Notes: generated by a model not told the origin, from the letters alone. A stretch of 64,000 nucleotides of DNA from JAJTGZ01 sp964403525 (GCA_964403525.1 CAYOGE010000006.1:55270-119269); one strand, 5' to 3'. Positions 8,510 to 16,945 are shown, counted from the first letter of the stretch. Made by a program: numbers and translations.

Positions 8510-10354
8510 TTACTTGACCTTGCTCTTGCGGGGGTTATCGGGTGGATAGTTGCCCGACTCAACCTCGACCCAGTCGGGGGCGCAGCGGGCGATCTCGGGC
8601 AGCAGCTCGCTCAGGAGCTGCCCCGTCAGTTCCGCTGCTTTTTTCGAATCGATGTTCCCGTTCACCGTCGTCTGCACCTTGAGGTAGTAGGCGTAGTCGT
8701 CCTGAAGCTTGAACGCCAGGACACGCACGCCCTCGGGGCTCGGGGTGTAGCCCCCGTTGGCGATGAAGAAGTAGCCGGCGATCGAGCGCTGGTTTCCGCC
8801 GACATCGAAGGTCGAGAAGCGCATCCGCAGATCGTCGATGCCCCTGGGAAGGCGCACGCGCAGATTCGGCGCGTCCGAGTAGCGGCCGGTGCGTCCGGTG
8901 TAGACCAGCTGGCCCGCCGCGTTGGCGGGCACCCGCTCGTCGGCACGCCAGGTGGTGCGGTCCAGGGGCACCGGCAGTTCTTCCGCCAGCGTCACCGGCA
9001 GCATGCCCGCGGCGGTCATGCACCGGTCGGCCACGTGCGGCACGGTGTCGACCATGCCGGTGTAGTAAGCGAGGTGCAGGTTGATGGCGGCCTTCGCTTT
9101 GCCGGGCTCGGTCTGCTTCTGCTCGTACGTCCGCATCAGGTAGTTGCTGGTGCCGAGCTCTTCGACAAACTCGGCGCTCAGGCTCGCGTTCGATTCGCCG
9201 ACGGTGATCCAGTGGTCGGTTTCGGTCGGCACGGCCGCGACGCGGCGGTTGCCCGGGGCTTCGATCTTCTGCTTCTGCAGGAAGATGCCCATCGCCTTGA
9301 GTGTTGACGTCAGGCCCATCGCCACCGTCAGCAACAGGGCCAGGGCGGTCACAAACGCCGGGCGCATGACGGCGCGCAGGTTCAGCGGCCCGGCGCGGTA
9401 GGCGGCGGGGGACACGCTCTTCTTGGCGGGCGCCTCGTGGACGGTCCGCTTGAGCAGGCCGGCGATGCCCATGAACACAAAGAACGCGACCACCAGCAGC
9501 GCGAACCCGATGAACATGTGCGCTTCGCCCTTGGCCAGTTCAGGGTCGTAGAGCGTTGCGATCCCCAGCACCGCGACGCGCACGATGTTCATGCCGACCG
9601 CCACGGGCAGGCCGAGCTGGATCAGCGCGATCCGCTGCCACCAGTGCTTGAGCGAGGCGAGGGCCACGGCAACGCCCAGGGCCGCGAAGGCGATCACCAT
9701 CCGCATGCCGCTGCACGCCTCGGCGATGTTCAGCGGGTTGGCGTGCCCGGCCTTGTCCCACACCGTCAGTGTGTTGCCGCTCAGGTCTGTGTGCACGCCG
9801 AGCAGGTTGAGCGCGATCCAGCCGCCCTGCGCGGCGATGCCCTGGAGCACGAACGTCAGCTTGATCATTACCATCTCGGCAACGGTCACGCCGAAGGCGA
9901 GGTAGCAGATCGGCAGGAACAGCAGCGTCATCATCCGCGGGCCGGTGAGCAGCAGGGTGAGCCCGAACACCGCCAGGATCATGGCCCACCCCTGCCCCAT
10001 GTGCGTCGCGAGCGAGCCGAGCTGGAAGAGCAGGTAGCACGGCACGCTCATCACAAGCGGGATCAGGCCCGGCCAGAAGATCTGGGCCTTGGTTGCCACG
10101 ATCTCGCGCCGGTTCTGCCAGATCAGGAACCCGCTGATCACCGGCACCAGGTAGGCGTGAGACCAGTCTTGACCGTTGCTGCTGAAGAGGTGCTGGGTGT
10201 AGAAGAAGTGCCAGAAGGCCCAGACGACGGCCGCCGTCAGCAGGATGACCGAGAACGCACGCTGCGTCGTCAGCAGGGTGGGCGCACCGCCCGGGTGCTT
10301 GCCCGCTGCGCCGGCGAAACCGGCGCTCGAATTGGTTCCTGCAAGGGAGGTCAT
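8510..10354 (-). CDS. Exosortase fused to C-terminal EpsI domain
   Basis: 614 residues from the ATG at 10354, chosen because GGAG lies about nine bases upstream; a longer open frame exists. The N-terminal half is a multi-pass membrane domain with the exosortase/archaeosortase catalytic signature: Cys in EACSGMRM (about residue 214), Arg in MNIVRV (about 259) and His in GEAHMFIG (about 279). After a further helix, the C-terminal 220 residues resemble the EpsI partner (HWITVGESNASLS, YYTGMVDTVPHVADRC). Exosortases cleave PEP-CTERM tails and pass proteins to a later surface step. The neighbouring EPS genes match the usual context, and a candidate substrate lies at 60118-60894. The substrate link is inferred. 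Confidence 0.88.
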   Translation of the reverse strand: MTSLAGTNSSAGFAGAAGKHPGGAPTLLTTQRAFSVILLTAAVVWAFWHFFYTQHLFSSNGQDWSHAYLVPVISGFLIWQNRREIVATKAQIFWPGLIPLVMSVPCYLLFQLGSLATHMGQGWAMILAVFGLTLLLTGPRMMTLLFLPICYLAFGVTVAEMVMIKLTFVLQGIAAQGGWIALNLLGVHTDLSGNTLTVWDKAGHANPLNIAEACSGMRMVIAFAALGVAVALASLKHWWQRIALIQLGLPVAVGMNIVRVAVLGIATLYDPELAKGEAHMFIGFALLVVAFFVFMGIAGLLKRTVHEAPAKKSVSPAAYRAGPLNLRAVMRPAFVTALALLLTVAMGLTSTLKAMGIFLQKQKIEAPGNRRVAAVPTETDHWITVGESNASLSAEFVEELGTSNYLMRTYEQKQTEPGKAKAAINLHLAYYTGMVDTVPHVADRCMTAAGMLPVTLAEELPVPLDRTTWRADERVPANAAGQLVYTGRTGRYSDAPNLRVRLPRGIDDLRMRFSTFDVGGNQRSIAGYFFIANGGYTPSPEGVRVLAFKLQDDYAYYLKVQTTVNGNIDSKKAAELTGQLLSELLPEIARCAPDWVEVESGNYPPDNPRKSKVK

Positions 10355-10470
10355 TGTCTCACGCTCCGGTCGCAAATACGCCCGCCGGGCCCGGCCCGTT
10401 CGGTCGCTCCGACCGATCCACACAAGTGAAACCCGGCCTCCATGCCGGTATTCGGTCTGACGACCGATCG

Positions 10471-10507
10471 AAAAACCGAGGGCCGGTCCTGAGCGCAGGA
10501 CCGGCCC
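10471..10507 (-). terminator. Rho-independent terminator after the Wza-like gene
   Basis: A 12-bp perfect stem (GGGCCGGTCCTG with CAGGACCGGCCC, four-base loop) spans 10480-10507 and is followed on the minus strand by TCGGTTTTT. It lies just past the stop at 10530, so the exosortase gene likely has its own promoter or depends on read-through. Confidence 0.88.
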
Positions 10508-10529
10508 GTTTGTTCGCAAGCAAGCGCAA

Positions 10530-12041
10530 TCAGAAGACCGTCTGGTTGGTCTTCTGCGGCCCGAACACGTCGAAGCCGAAGTTGCGGTCGAGCGTGAAGC
10601 TGAAGCCGTAGTTGGCGCGGAAGCCGTTGCGGATGACCGAGAGCGGGAACGCCCAGAAGTTGGTGCCGACGTTGATCACGTCGCCGTCACGCAGGACGAT
10701 GTCCGGCTGCGTCCCCTCGACGATCGCGCGGTAGTTCACACGCACGGTGGCCTGGCGCTCGGGCCCGATGTACCGCGTGATGTCCACACGCTCGGGGATG
10801 CCGATGTCGTTCAGGTCGCTCGCCGACGCGATCGCACGGATGATCGTCATCTTGCCGGTCTGGGGCAGGTTGTAGACGCCCGGCCGGTTCACGTTGCCGT
10901 GCACATAAACGATGCCCTCGGCAAGCGACTGCACGCGGATCGTGTCGCCCGGACGGATGATGACGTTGTACTGCGGCGCACCGTTGAGCAGCGCCTGCAT
11001 CGGGATCTGGATCACCCGCTGGCTCAGCACGCCGACGCTGGGGTCGGTGGGGGTGGACTTGCCCGGAGCCCCCTTGACCCACTGCCCGTCAACGAACTGC
11101 CACTCGCTGGTGGGCTGCTGGGCGGTGGGCGAGGCGGCGGGCTGCCTTCCCGCCGTGTCGATGTCGATCACCGGCGTCTGCTTGGTCGCGGCTTCGTCGG
11201 CGGGCTGACCGAACGCGCCGGGGTTGCCCGTTGCCGGCGGTTTCTCCTCCGGTTTGCCGAGCGAGTCGATCAGGTCGATGACGCTTTCTTTGTGGGCCGG
11301 GGCCGCGGGCGCAGTGTTGGCGGGTGCATCCGCCGGGCGCTGCGGCGCTGGCACCGGGGAGCCGCCGGAGATCGGGCTGGTCAGGGCCACGGTGCGGATG
11401 ACGTAAACCCACTGCACGTTCTCGCTGAACCGCCCGCCGTTGCTCATCGCTTCGAGCAGGCGGTAGTCGGGGCGCGGGATGTTGTAGCTGCCGGGGTTGA
11501 GCACGCCGCCCATGATGTTGTACGTCTGCCTGCGGCGCTGGATCGGGTTAACGTCGACGATCGGTTCGGTGAGGATGCGCTTGTTCTTGAGGGCGCGTGA
11601 GATGGTCTGACTCGCCTCGTCGCCGGTCTGCCCGGAGATGAAGACGGGGCCGAGCTTGGGCAACTCGACGAACCCGCGGTCGTCGATGATCCGCTCAAAC
11701 TTCTCTTCACGCTGCAGTTCAATCAGGTCCTGGATCTTCACATCGATGCCGTCGCCCGGTCCCATGCGGTAGGACGAAACTTCGGCCTGCAAGTCCTCTG
11801 CCGTCACCGCGCTGTACGGGTTGGGGTTGGCGGCGTCGCCGCCTTCCACGACGTTCAGTCGGTCCAGAACGGGCACAATGGTGGGAACCTGCTCGAACCG
11901 GCCAACCTTGCTCGGGTCGATGAATGAGTCCGTCTCACACCCACCGATGCCGACGGAAAGCCCCGCGAGCAAAAGGATGAGGCCGGCACGCCGGTACGGG
12001 GGGGTCATCAGGACGCACTTCTTCGGGGACGGATGGCTCAC
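10530..12041 (-). CDS. Polysaccharide export lipoprotein, Wza/SLBB family
   Basis: 503 residues from a GTG at 12041 that has AAGGAG six bases upstream; an ATG at 12008 is the alternative. A lipoprotein signal (GLILLLAGLSVGIGGC, Cys35) is followed by a polysaccharide-export domain (YRMGPGDGIDVKIQDL, then GFVELPKLGPVFISG) and SLBB-type segments near GGVLNPGSYNIPRPDYRLLE and VYVHGNVNRPGVYNLPQTGK. A Pro/Ala/Thr-rich linker of about 130 residues lies between the two SLBB parts. Wza homologues form the outer-membrane channel for capsule or EPS. It stands first in the minus-strand locus, upstream of exosortase and chain-length genes. Confidence 0.87.
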   Translation of the reverse strand: MSHPSPKKCVLMTPPYRRAGLILLLAGLSVGIGGCETDSFIDPSKVGRFEQVPTIVPVLDRLNVVEGGDAANPNPYSAVTAEDLQAEVSSYRMGPGDGIDVKIQDLIELQREEKFERIIDDRGFVELPKLGPVFISGQTGDEASQTISRALKNKRILTEPIVDVNPIQRRRQTYNIMGGVLNPGSYNIPRPDYRLLEAMSNGGRFSENVQWVYVIRTVALTSPISGGSPVPAPQRPADAPANTAPAAPAHKESVIDLIDSLGKPEEKPPATGNPGAFGQPADEAATKQTPVIDIDTAGRQPAASPTAQQPTSEWQFVDGQWVKGAPGKSTPTDPSVGVLSQRVIQIPMQALLNGAPQYNVIIRPGDTIRVQSLAEGIVYVHGNVNRPGVYNLPQTGKMTIIRAIASASDLNDIGIPERVDITRYIGPERQATVRVNYRAIVEGTQPDIVLRDGDVINVGTNFWAFPLSVIRNGFRANYGFSFTLDRNFGFDVFGPQKTNQTVF

Positions 12042-12577
12042 AGCCCACTCCTTGAATCTGTCATAGACCGCGTAGATTCGCCAGCTTGTCAACCCTATCC
12101 ATCGGCGAACAGGGCCTGAACTCTCCTCCATCGGCCCGCAGGATGGGCGGGTAGAGAGGTTAGCACACATTCTTTTGCGAACACAGCCCCAACAATTCCC
12201 AACTTGCTGGTGATTCTGCTCGGCCGTTGTCGTCTGGATCTCGGACGCTCTTCTCTCCTGCGGATACGCGCAGAAACTGCGCGAATTGGCCGTGTCTGCC
12301 AAACGCAGTGGCCCTCGGCAGCCCCTTACGCCGCGAACGGCCGTACAGTTCAAACCCGATGGCTGAACAACAATCATCTCCTGCCGAGGCGACCCGCGCC
12401 GCCGCTCCGTTCGCCGCGCCTGCGCTTCCGTCACTGGGTGAGGCGGCGGATTTGGGCATTCGCCGAACGCTTGCCAGGCACCCGCGTCCGGCAGGGGGAG
12501 ATCCGCTCCGGGCCATTGACCCCCCCAAGTTCAGCCTCTCCGCAATGGTGCTGAACAACGCAGGGGGTGTCGAGCAC
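12042..12577. other. Intergenic region between divergent wza-like and lipA genes
   Basis: About 535 bp between two divergent start codons, presumably holding both promoters. A TTGACA hexamer occurs on the minus strand at 12087-12092, but only a poor -10 follows it. The plus-strand frame of lipA stays open upstream to 12227 with an ATG at 12359, but the codons there lack the strong third-position GC bias of the gene body. No RNA gene or repeat seen. Confidence 0.4.
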
Positions 12578-13489
12578 ATGCAGCCGCGGCGGAAGCCGCC
12601 CTGGCTGAAAGCCAAGGTGCCCGGTGGACCCGAGTACGAGCGTCTGAAGGCAAACCTTGCCTCCGCACGGTTGGTGACGGTTTGCCAGGAGGCCGGTTGC
12701 CCGAACATGGGGGAGTGCTGGTCGCGCGGCGTGGCGACGATCATGATCCTGGGCGATACGTGCACGCGGGCCTGCGGTTTCTGCAACGTCAAGACCGGCC
12801 GGCCGCCGGTGCTCGACACCGACGAGCCGCGGCGGGTGGCGGAGAGCCTCCGCACGATGCAGCTGGGCTCTGGGCTCAAGCACATCGTGATCACAAGCGT
12901 CAACCGCGATGAACTGCCAGACGGCGGCGCCGCAATCTGGGCGGAGACGATCCAGCGCACGCGCGACGCCTGCCCCGGCCTGAGCATCGAGGTGCTCATC
13001 CCCGACTTTGAGGGCAACTGGGCCGCCCTGCAGATGGTGATCGATGCGCGCCCGCACATCATCAATCACAACCTTGAAACGATCCGGCGCATGTACCCGG
13101 CGGTGCGCCCAAGCGCGAAGTTCGACCGCTCGCTCGAGCTGCTCCGCCGCGTGAAGGAGCAGGGGCTTGTCGCCAAGACGGGCATCATGGTCGGCATCGG
13201 CGAGCGCGACGAAGAAGTGGGTGGGTTCATGGCCGATCTGCTGGAAAAGACCACGACCCAGCGCGGTCGGTGCGACATCCTGACGATCGGTCAGTACCTG
13301 CAACCGACGCGCAACCACCTGCCGATCGACCGCTTCGTAACGCCCGAGCAGTTTGCGTCGTACAAGTCTGTCGGGCTTGGCATGGGGTTCCGCGTGGTTG
13401 AGAGCGGGCCGCTGGTGCGTTCGAGCTATCACGCCGATCACCAGGCGGACGAACTCTCGGAGATTCTGGCGGAGCGTGCGGGCGCCTGA
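12578..13489 (+). CDS. lipA: Lipoyl synthase
   Basis: 303 residues. Both Fe-S cluster motifs are intact: the auxiliary cluster CQEAGCPNMGEC (Cys36, 41, 47) and the radical-SAM motif CTRACGFC (Cys62, 66, 69). The C-terminus keeps the RSSYHA serine that ligates the auxiliary cluster in LipA. The enzyme inserts two sulfurs into octanoyl groups on E2 and GcvH proteins. The ATG at 12578 was chosen because AGGGGG lies upstream and the protein then begins with QPRRKPPWLK, the usual LipA N-terminus; ATGs at 12545 and 12359 are alternatives. lipB is not adjacent, so it stands alone here. Confidence 0.95.
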   Translation: MQPRRKPPWLKAKVPGGPEYERLKANLASARLVTVCQEAGCPNMGECWSRGVATIMILGDTCTRACGFCNVKTGRPPVLDTDEPRRVAESLRTMQLGSGLKHIVITSVNRDELPDGGAAIWAETIQRTRDACPGLSIEVLIPDFEGNWAALQMVIDARPHIINHNLETIRRMYPAVRPSAKFDRSLELLRRVKEQGLVAKTGIMVGIGERDEEVGGFMADLLEKTTTQRGRCDILTIGQYLQPTRNHLPIDRFVTPEQFASYKSVGLGMGFRVVESGPLVRSSYHADHQADELSEILAERAGA

Positions 13490-13525
13490 TCGGTGTTCTT
13501 TGGGCTTGCAGCTGTACGCGTGCCA

Positions 13526-13552
13526 ACAAAAACGCCCGCCGATTGGCGGGCG
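13526..13552 (-). terminator. Terminator after rpmH
   Basis: An 8-bp perfect stem (CGCCCGCC with GGCGGGCG, loop of four) has a T-rich run (TTTTTGTT) on its minus-strand 3' side. It lies about 30 nt past the rpmH stop and also faces the end of lipA. Confidence 0.85.
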
Positions 13553-13580
13553 CTGTCGTTACACGGTTTGTTGAGAAGGA

Positions 13581-13733
13581 TCAGTACGTCTCGTCGGCGA
13601 CGTTCAGCGAGCGGCCGAGGGCGCGCTTGCGGTTGATCATCTTGCGGCCGGCCTTGGTGCTCATGCGGGCGCGGAACCCGATCTTGCGCTTGCGCTTGGT
13701 CTTGCTGATCCGCTTGTTGTAAGCCATGCCCAT
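13581..13733 (-). CDS. rpmH: 50S ribosomal protein bL34
   Basis: 50 residues, almost half basic. The block GFRARMSTKAGRKMINRKRA is the bL34 signature, a small protein bound within 23S rRNA of the large subunit. The N-terminus (MGMAYNKRISKTKRKRK) lacks the usual KRT(F/Y)QPS start and the C-terminus carries an extra SLNVADETY tail. The ATG at 13733 has AGAAGGA seven bases upstream; a second ATG two codons on is possible. A terminator follows directly, so rnpA, normally the next gene, is not co-transcribed. Confidence 0.9.
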   Translation of the reverse strand: MGMAYNKRISKTKRKRKIGFRARMSTKAGRKMINRKRALGRSLNVADETY

Positions 13734-14064
13734 GGGCGTGATCCTTCTGAAATGCCAGCCTCGAGGTGCTCTCGGCTGGGTCGTGATGCTAGCCGTGCCG
13801 GATGGCCGGGTCCATGCCACTGGCTAATCGGCGTGCAATGTTAGGAAAAAGGACGGCAACCCCTAGGGAACCGCTCCCCGGATTGCGGCGTATGGGATAA
13901 TCAGCGTGCCGATCGAGCCGATGATCGGTGTGCGCGCGGGACAGGCCGTTCGCCTCCGGTTCTTCACCCGACCTTGTTGGCCGGGATGCAGGAGCCGCAG
14001 GCGCTCGACCCCTCCTCCCGCGGACAAACGACGCCCCATCTCCGGCGTCAGAGGTTGAGCCAGC
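13734..14064. other. Divergent intergenic region between rpmH and rnc
   Basis: 331 bp with no coding signal. It should hold the promoters for both genes. A CCCTAGGG palindrome lies at 13861-13868, the same octamer found upstream of the HU gene. Confidence 0.45.
13786..13814 (-). promoter_or_regulatory. Candidate sigma70-type promoter for rpmH
   Basis: On the minus strand TGGACC (13809-13814) is followed after exactly 17 nt by TAGCAT (13786-13791), about 50 nt before the rpmH start. Each hexamer matches consensus at four or so positions, so this is only a candidate. Confidence 0.35.
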
Positions 14065-14820
14065 GTGTTGGTGCGCCACCCCATAGAGCAGAAGATCGGT
14101 TACCAGTTCCGCGACGTGTCGCTGATCGATCTTGCGTTCAGGCACGCCAGCGTGACCGACGCGCGCGTCAAGAGCAACGAGCGTCTTGAGTTCCTCGGCG
14201 ACGCGGTGCTTGGCCTGGTTGTGTGCCAGCGGATCTACGAGCAGTACCCCCACCTGCTCGAGGGTGAGATGACCAAGATCAAGAGCGCGGTCGTCAGCCG
14301 CATCTCCTGCGCCGAGATCGGCAAGGAGATGAACATCGAAGAGCATCTTTCGATCGGCAAGGGGATGAAGACGCAGGCGGCGCTCCCGAGCAGTCTTGCG
14401 GCGGCGGCGGTTGAAGCCATCATCGCGGCGATCTACATCGACGGCGGGATCGAGCCGGTGCGTGCGTTCCTGCTCCCGCTCCTGCAGCCGCGGATCGACC
14501 GCGCGGCCCAGAGCGGGCACCAGGAAAACTTCAAGAGCATCCTGCAGCAGTTCGCGCAGCAGCGTCTGACGACCACGCCGGAGTACGTCGTGCTCGGTTC
14601 GCGCGGGCCCGACCATTCAAAGCAGTTTCATGTGTGCGTAGAGATCAACGGCACCCGCTACGAGCCGTCGTGGGGCGCGAGCAAGAAGATCGCTGAACAG
14701 GGGGCAGCGCTCAACGCGCTCTCGGCGCTGGGCCTTGCGAGCATCGAGGACGGCGTCGTCCGGCTGCGGTCCGGCCTGGCACGGGCGGCCTTTCCCAGCG
14801 GCGAAGACAACGCGAAGTAG
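14065..14820 (+). CDS. rnc: Ribonuclease III
   Basis: 251 residues, normal family length. The catalytic signature NERLEFLGDAVLGL is at residues 38-51 and the second acidic cluster appears in AAAVEAIIAAIYIDGG. The C-terminal dsRNA-binding domain (about 160-235) shows GPDHSKQFHVCVEING and the ASKKIAEQGAALNAL helix. It processes rRNA precursors and double-stranded RNA in the cytosol. The start used is GTG at 14065, with a GAGG about a dozen bases upstream; a GTG two codons on is equally possible. It is monocistronic here and divergent from rpmH. Confidence 0.95.
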   Translation: MLVRHPIEQKIGYQFRDVSLIDLAFRHASVTDARVKSNERLEFLGDAVLGLVVCQRIYEQYPHLLEGEMTKIKSAVVSRISCAEIGKEMNIEEHLSIGKGMKTQAALPSSLAAAAVEAIIAAIYIDGGIEPVRAFLLPLLQPRIDRAAQSGHQENFKSILQQFAQQRLTTTPEYVVLGSRGPDHSKQFHVCVEINGTRYEPSWGASKKIAEQGAALNALSALGLASIEDGVVRLRSGLARAAFPSGEDNAK

Positions 14821-14954
14821 TTTTCGGAACGAGCCCCGGGCGGCTGCCCGAGGACCAAACTTGCTGACGCATCCGCTCCGCAGGCAGTTCAAGAACAGCA
14901 GGATTCCCCGTTGGCCGTCCCTCTGCTTCCGCACAGGGCACGTTCCGTTCGCGC

Positions 14955-15353
14955 CTACTTCATCCAAGGCGTCAGGACCCGCACCCGCGCATCCCTGAAG
15001 AACAGCCCCAGCCACACCGCCACGCCGACAAGGATCGGAATGTACAGCGGCATCCCCAGCCGCAGGTGTGTCTCCGTCGCTCCACCCAGGTAGGCCGTCA
15101 GCAGCGTCGCGCCGAGCACGGCGGTGCGCGGGAACAGGTAGATCAGCGTAAACGTCACCTCGAGCACGCCGACGATCATCAGCGAGTTGGGCGTCTTGAA
15201 CTCGGCGAACCCCTCCACGGCTTGCGGGTTCTTGCTCAATTTCATGTAGGCGCTCATCGCCAGCAGCAGGCACGGCAACACCGAGGCGATCCACCCGACG
15301 ATGGTCATCCACTTCGGGTTACCGCTGGGTGCGGGCTGAGACGAACGGGTCAT
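14955..15353 (-). CDS. DoxX-like small membrane protein
   Basis: 132 residues with four predicted membrane helices (around MTIVGWIASVLPCLLLAMSA, SLMIVGVLEVTFTLIYLF, AVLGATLLTAYLGGAT and YIPILVGVAVWLGLFF). The helix pattern and the GATETHLR loop match the DoxX/DoxX-like family, whose members are often encoded next to ArsR regulators and SRPBCC proteins. It is the last gene of the ArsR-SRPBCC-DoxX operon, starting 13 nt after the SRPBCC stop. Exact function in this setting is unknown. Confidence 0.8.
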   Translation of the reverse strand: MTRSSQPAPSGNPKWMTIVGWIASVLPCLLLAMSAYMKLSKNPQAVEGFAEFKTPNSLMIVGVLEVTFTLIYLFPRTAVLGATLLTAYLGGATETHLRLGMPLYIPILVGVAVWLGLFFRDARVRVLTPWMK

Positions 15354-15366
15354 GGCTTCTCCTTGA

Positions 15367-16356
15367 TCATGATTTGACGGTGCGGAGGAACGCTTCGAGC
15401 TGGTCGAACGTACCGGTCCACCCCATCGTCATCGACTGAGCGCCGTCCTCGAACGTGCGTCGCTCGACCTCGGTCGGGGTGATCGGCGTCCAGCGGACGG
15501 AGACGGTTGTTTTTCCTCCCACCTCGATGAACTCCACCTCGGAGAGAATCTCCTTGGGCCAGTCGGGGCTCATCGGGTGCCTGGCGATGTCGCCGGCCTC
15601 GTTAGAAAAGGCGACGACGAAGACCAGGCGGGACTTGGGCGTGACCTCGCGGAAGGTGTACTTGCCCCACATCGCCGGCATGTTCGGCCCTTCGATCTTG
15701 GCGTGCCAGATCCCGCCCGGCCTGAGGTCGAACGTCTTGAGCGTAGAAGCCGCGCCCCTGGGTCCGAACCACTGCGCCAGCCGCGCCGGGTTGGTCCACG
15801 CGCGCCACACTCGGTCGAGCGGCGCATCGAACGTGCGCGCGATCGTGAACGGTTTGCTCTGGGCCGAGCCCGCTGCGCCAAGGAACTCCGAAAGCCGCGT
15901 CAGGTGCTGCCTGCCACCCTCCTCTGCACCATACTCGCGCATCACCAGCGCCTTGACTTCCGCCTCCGCGAACTTCATCCGCATCGTGATGCGTGTCCGG
16001 CCCGGCCCCCCTTCATCCTCGAACACAACCGTCGAGACGAACGACGCCCCCGGCCCGTCCTCACGCCCGCCGCCGTGCCGATAGACCAGCCGCTCCCCGT
16101 CAACGATCTCCAGGTAAACGCTGGAATTGGGGTAGTTCGCGCCGTCGGGCCCGTGCATCACGTACTTCCAGCCGCCGCCAACGCGGAAGTCGTGCTTCTC
16201 CGTGGTCGTTGTAAACCCATTCGGTCCCCACCAGCGTGCGACCTGCTCCGGGTCCGTCCACGCTTTCCACACCTTCGCCCGCGGCGCATCGAACACGCGC
16301 GTCAGCATCACCTCGGTGTCGGAAGGGTGCGAAGAAGTGGTCTGCTGGCTTGTCAC
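15367..16356 (-). CDS. Tandem SRPBCC/AHSA1 domain protein
   Basis: 329 residues made of two START-like AHSA1 domains. The first (about 10-155) begins VMLTRVFDAPRAKVWKAWTD with ARWWGPNGF, the second (about 170-329) begins FTIARTFDAPLDRVWRAWTN with AQWFGPRGA. Each domain normally occurs alone (about 150 residues), so this is a fusion of duplicated copies. AHSA1/SRPBCC proteins form a hydrophobic cavity; those beside ArsR genes are of unknown ligand. The ATG overlaps the ArsR stop (ATGA), which indicates translational coupling. Confidence 0.88.
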   Translation of the reverse strand: MTSQQTTSSHPSDTEVMLTRVFDAPRAKVWKAWTDPEQVARWWGPNGFTTTTEKHDFRVGGGWKYVMHGPDGANYPNSSVYLEIVDGERLVYRHGGGREDGPGASFVSTVVFEDEGGPGRTRITMRMKFAEAEVKALVMREYGAEEGGRQHLTRLSEFLGAAGSAQSKPFTIARTFDAPLDRVWRAWTNPARLAQWFGPRGAASTLKTFDLRPGGIWHAKIEGPNMPAMWGKYTFREVTPKSRLVFVVAFSNEAGDIARHPMSPDWPKEILSEVEFIEVGGKTTVSVRWTPITPTEVERRTFEDGAQSMTMGWTGTFDQLEAFLRTVKS

Positions 16357-16775
16357 GGCTTCGGCTCCGTCGGGTTTGCAGAGGGGAGGCGGGAAGTGGG
16401 GGATGTCGACGATTGACCGCCGTTCTGTTGTGACTGCTCGCGCTCAGTGTCCATCTCGGCCTTGAGCATCGCATCAAGCGCATCGAACCGCTGGTTCCAC
16501 TCGCTGCGCTGCTGCTCAACCCACGCCGCGACCTCGTCGAGCGGCTTGGGGTTGTACGACACAAGGTGCTCACGCCACACCCGCCGCCGGCTCACAAGCC
16601 CTGCCGTTTCCAGCACCCGGATGTGCTTCGAGACCGCGTTGAGTGACAGTTCAAACGGCGCGGCCAGCTCTGTGATCCCCACCTCATTCCGCATCACCCG
16701 CTTCAAGATCGCCCGCCGCACCGGATGGGCCAGGGCGTTCATGCTGCGATCGAGCTGGGCGGCTTTATCATTCAC
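16353..16775 (-). CDS. ArsR/SmtB-family winged-helix repressor
   Basis: 140 residues. The winged helix is clear: MNALAHPVRRAILKRVM, ITELAAPFELSLNAVSKHIR, then VLETAGLVSRRRVWRE. No CxC metal site is seen in the recognition region, so this is the non-metal subgroup that usually regulates adjacent SRPBCC genes. The GTG at 16775 gives the family's normal N-terminus (NDKAAQLDRSM), but a -10-like TATACT lies immediately upstream. The mRNA may therefore be nearly leaderless, or translation may begin at the ATG at 16742. First gene of the operon; autoregulation through the flanking palindrome is likely. Confidence 0.85.
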   Translation of the reverse strand: MNDKAAQLDRSMNALAHPVRRAILKRVMRNEVGITELAAPFELSLNAVSKHIRVLETAGLVSRRRVWREHLVSYNPKPLDEVAAWVEQQRSEWNQRFDALDAMLKAEMDTEREQSQQNGGQSSTSPTSRLPSANPTEPKP

Positions 16776-16790
16776 AGTATAGGTTGAATG
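16769..16790 (-). promoter_or_regulatory. Operator-like inverted repeat around the ArsR -10 box
   Basis: CATTCA at 16769-16774 and TGAATG at 16785-16790 form a perfect 6-bp inverted repeat with a 10-bp spacer. The spacer contains, on the minus strand, TATACT (16776-16781), a near-consensus -10 box. Binding of the ArsR product here would block its own promoter. Confidence 0.6.
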
Positions 16791-16827
16791 ATAAACCACA
16801 ATCGGTCCATCGGCAACCCCGGACCAC

Positions 16828-16857
16828 AAAAAAACCGCCCGGCGATGTGCCGGGCGG
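16828..16857 (-). terminator. Terminator downstream of tRNA-Glu
   Basis: A 9-bp perfect stem (CCGCCCGGC with GCCGGGCGG, five-base loop) is followed by seven T on the minus strand, 13 nt beyond the tRNA 3' end. Confidence 0.88.
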
Positions 16858-16870
16858 TGGCTGTGAGGAA

Positions 16871-16945
16871 TGACCCCAATGGGATTCGAACCCATGTCTC
16901 GACCTTGAAAGGGTCGCGTCCTGGGCCAGGCTGGACGATGGGGCC
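16871..16945 (-). tRNA. tRNA-Glu (anticodon TTC)
   Basis: A 75-nt cloverleaf can be folded by eye: acceptor GGCCCCA/TGGGGTC with one G-T pair, D stem GTCC/GGAC, anticodon stem CGACC/GGTCG around loop CTTTCAA, T arm ATGGG-TTCGAAT-CCCAT, discriminator A. The anticodon TTC reads Glu codons. CCA is not encoded. A strong terminator follows, so it is transcribed as a single tRNA. Confidence 0.95.

Noticed and set aside
12431..13441. 336-residue frame antisense to lipA
   Set aside because: The sense strand encodes a complete LipA with all cysteines.
14821..14954. Terminator between rnc and the DoxX gene
   Set aside because: Only a weak five-base-pair stem (CGGGC/GCCCG) without a T-tract.
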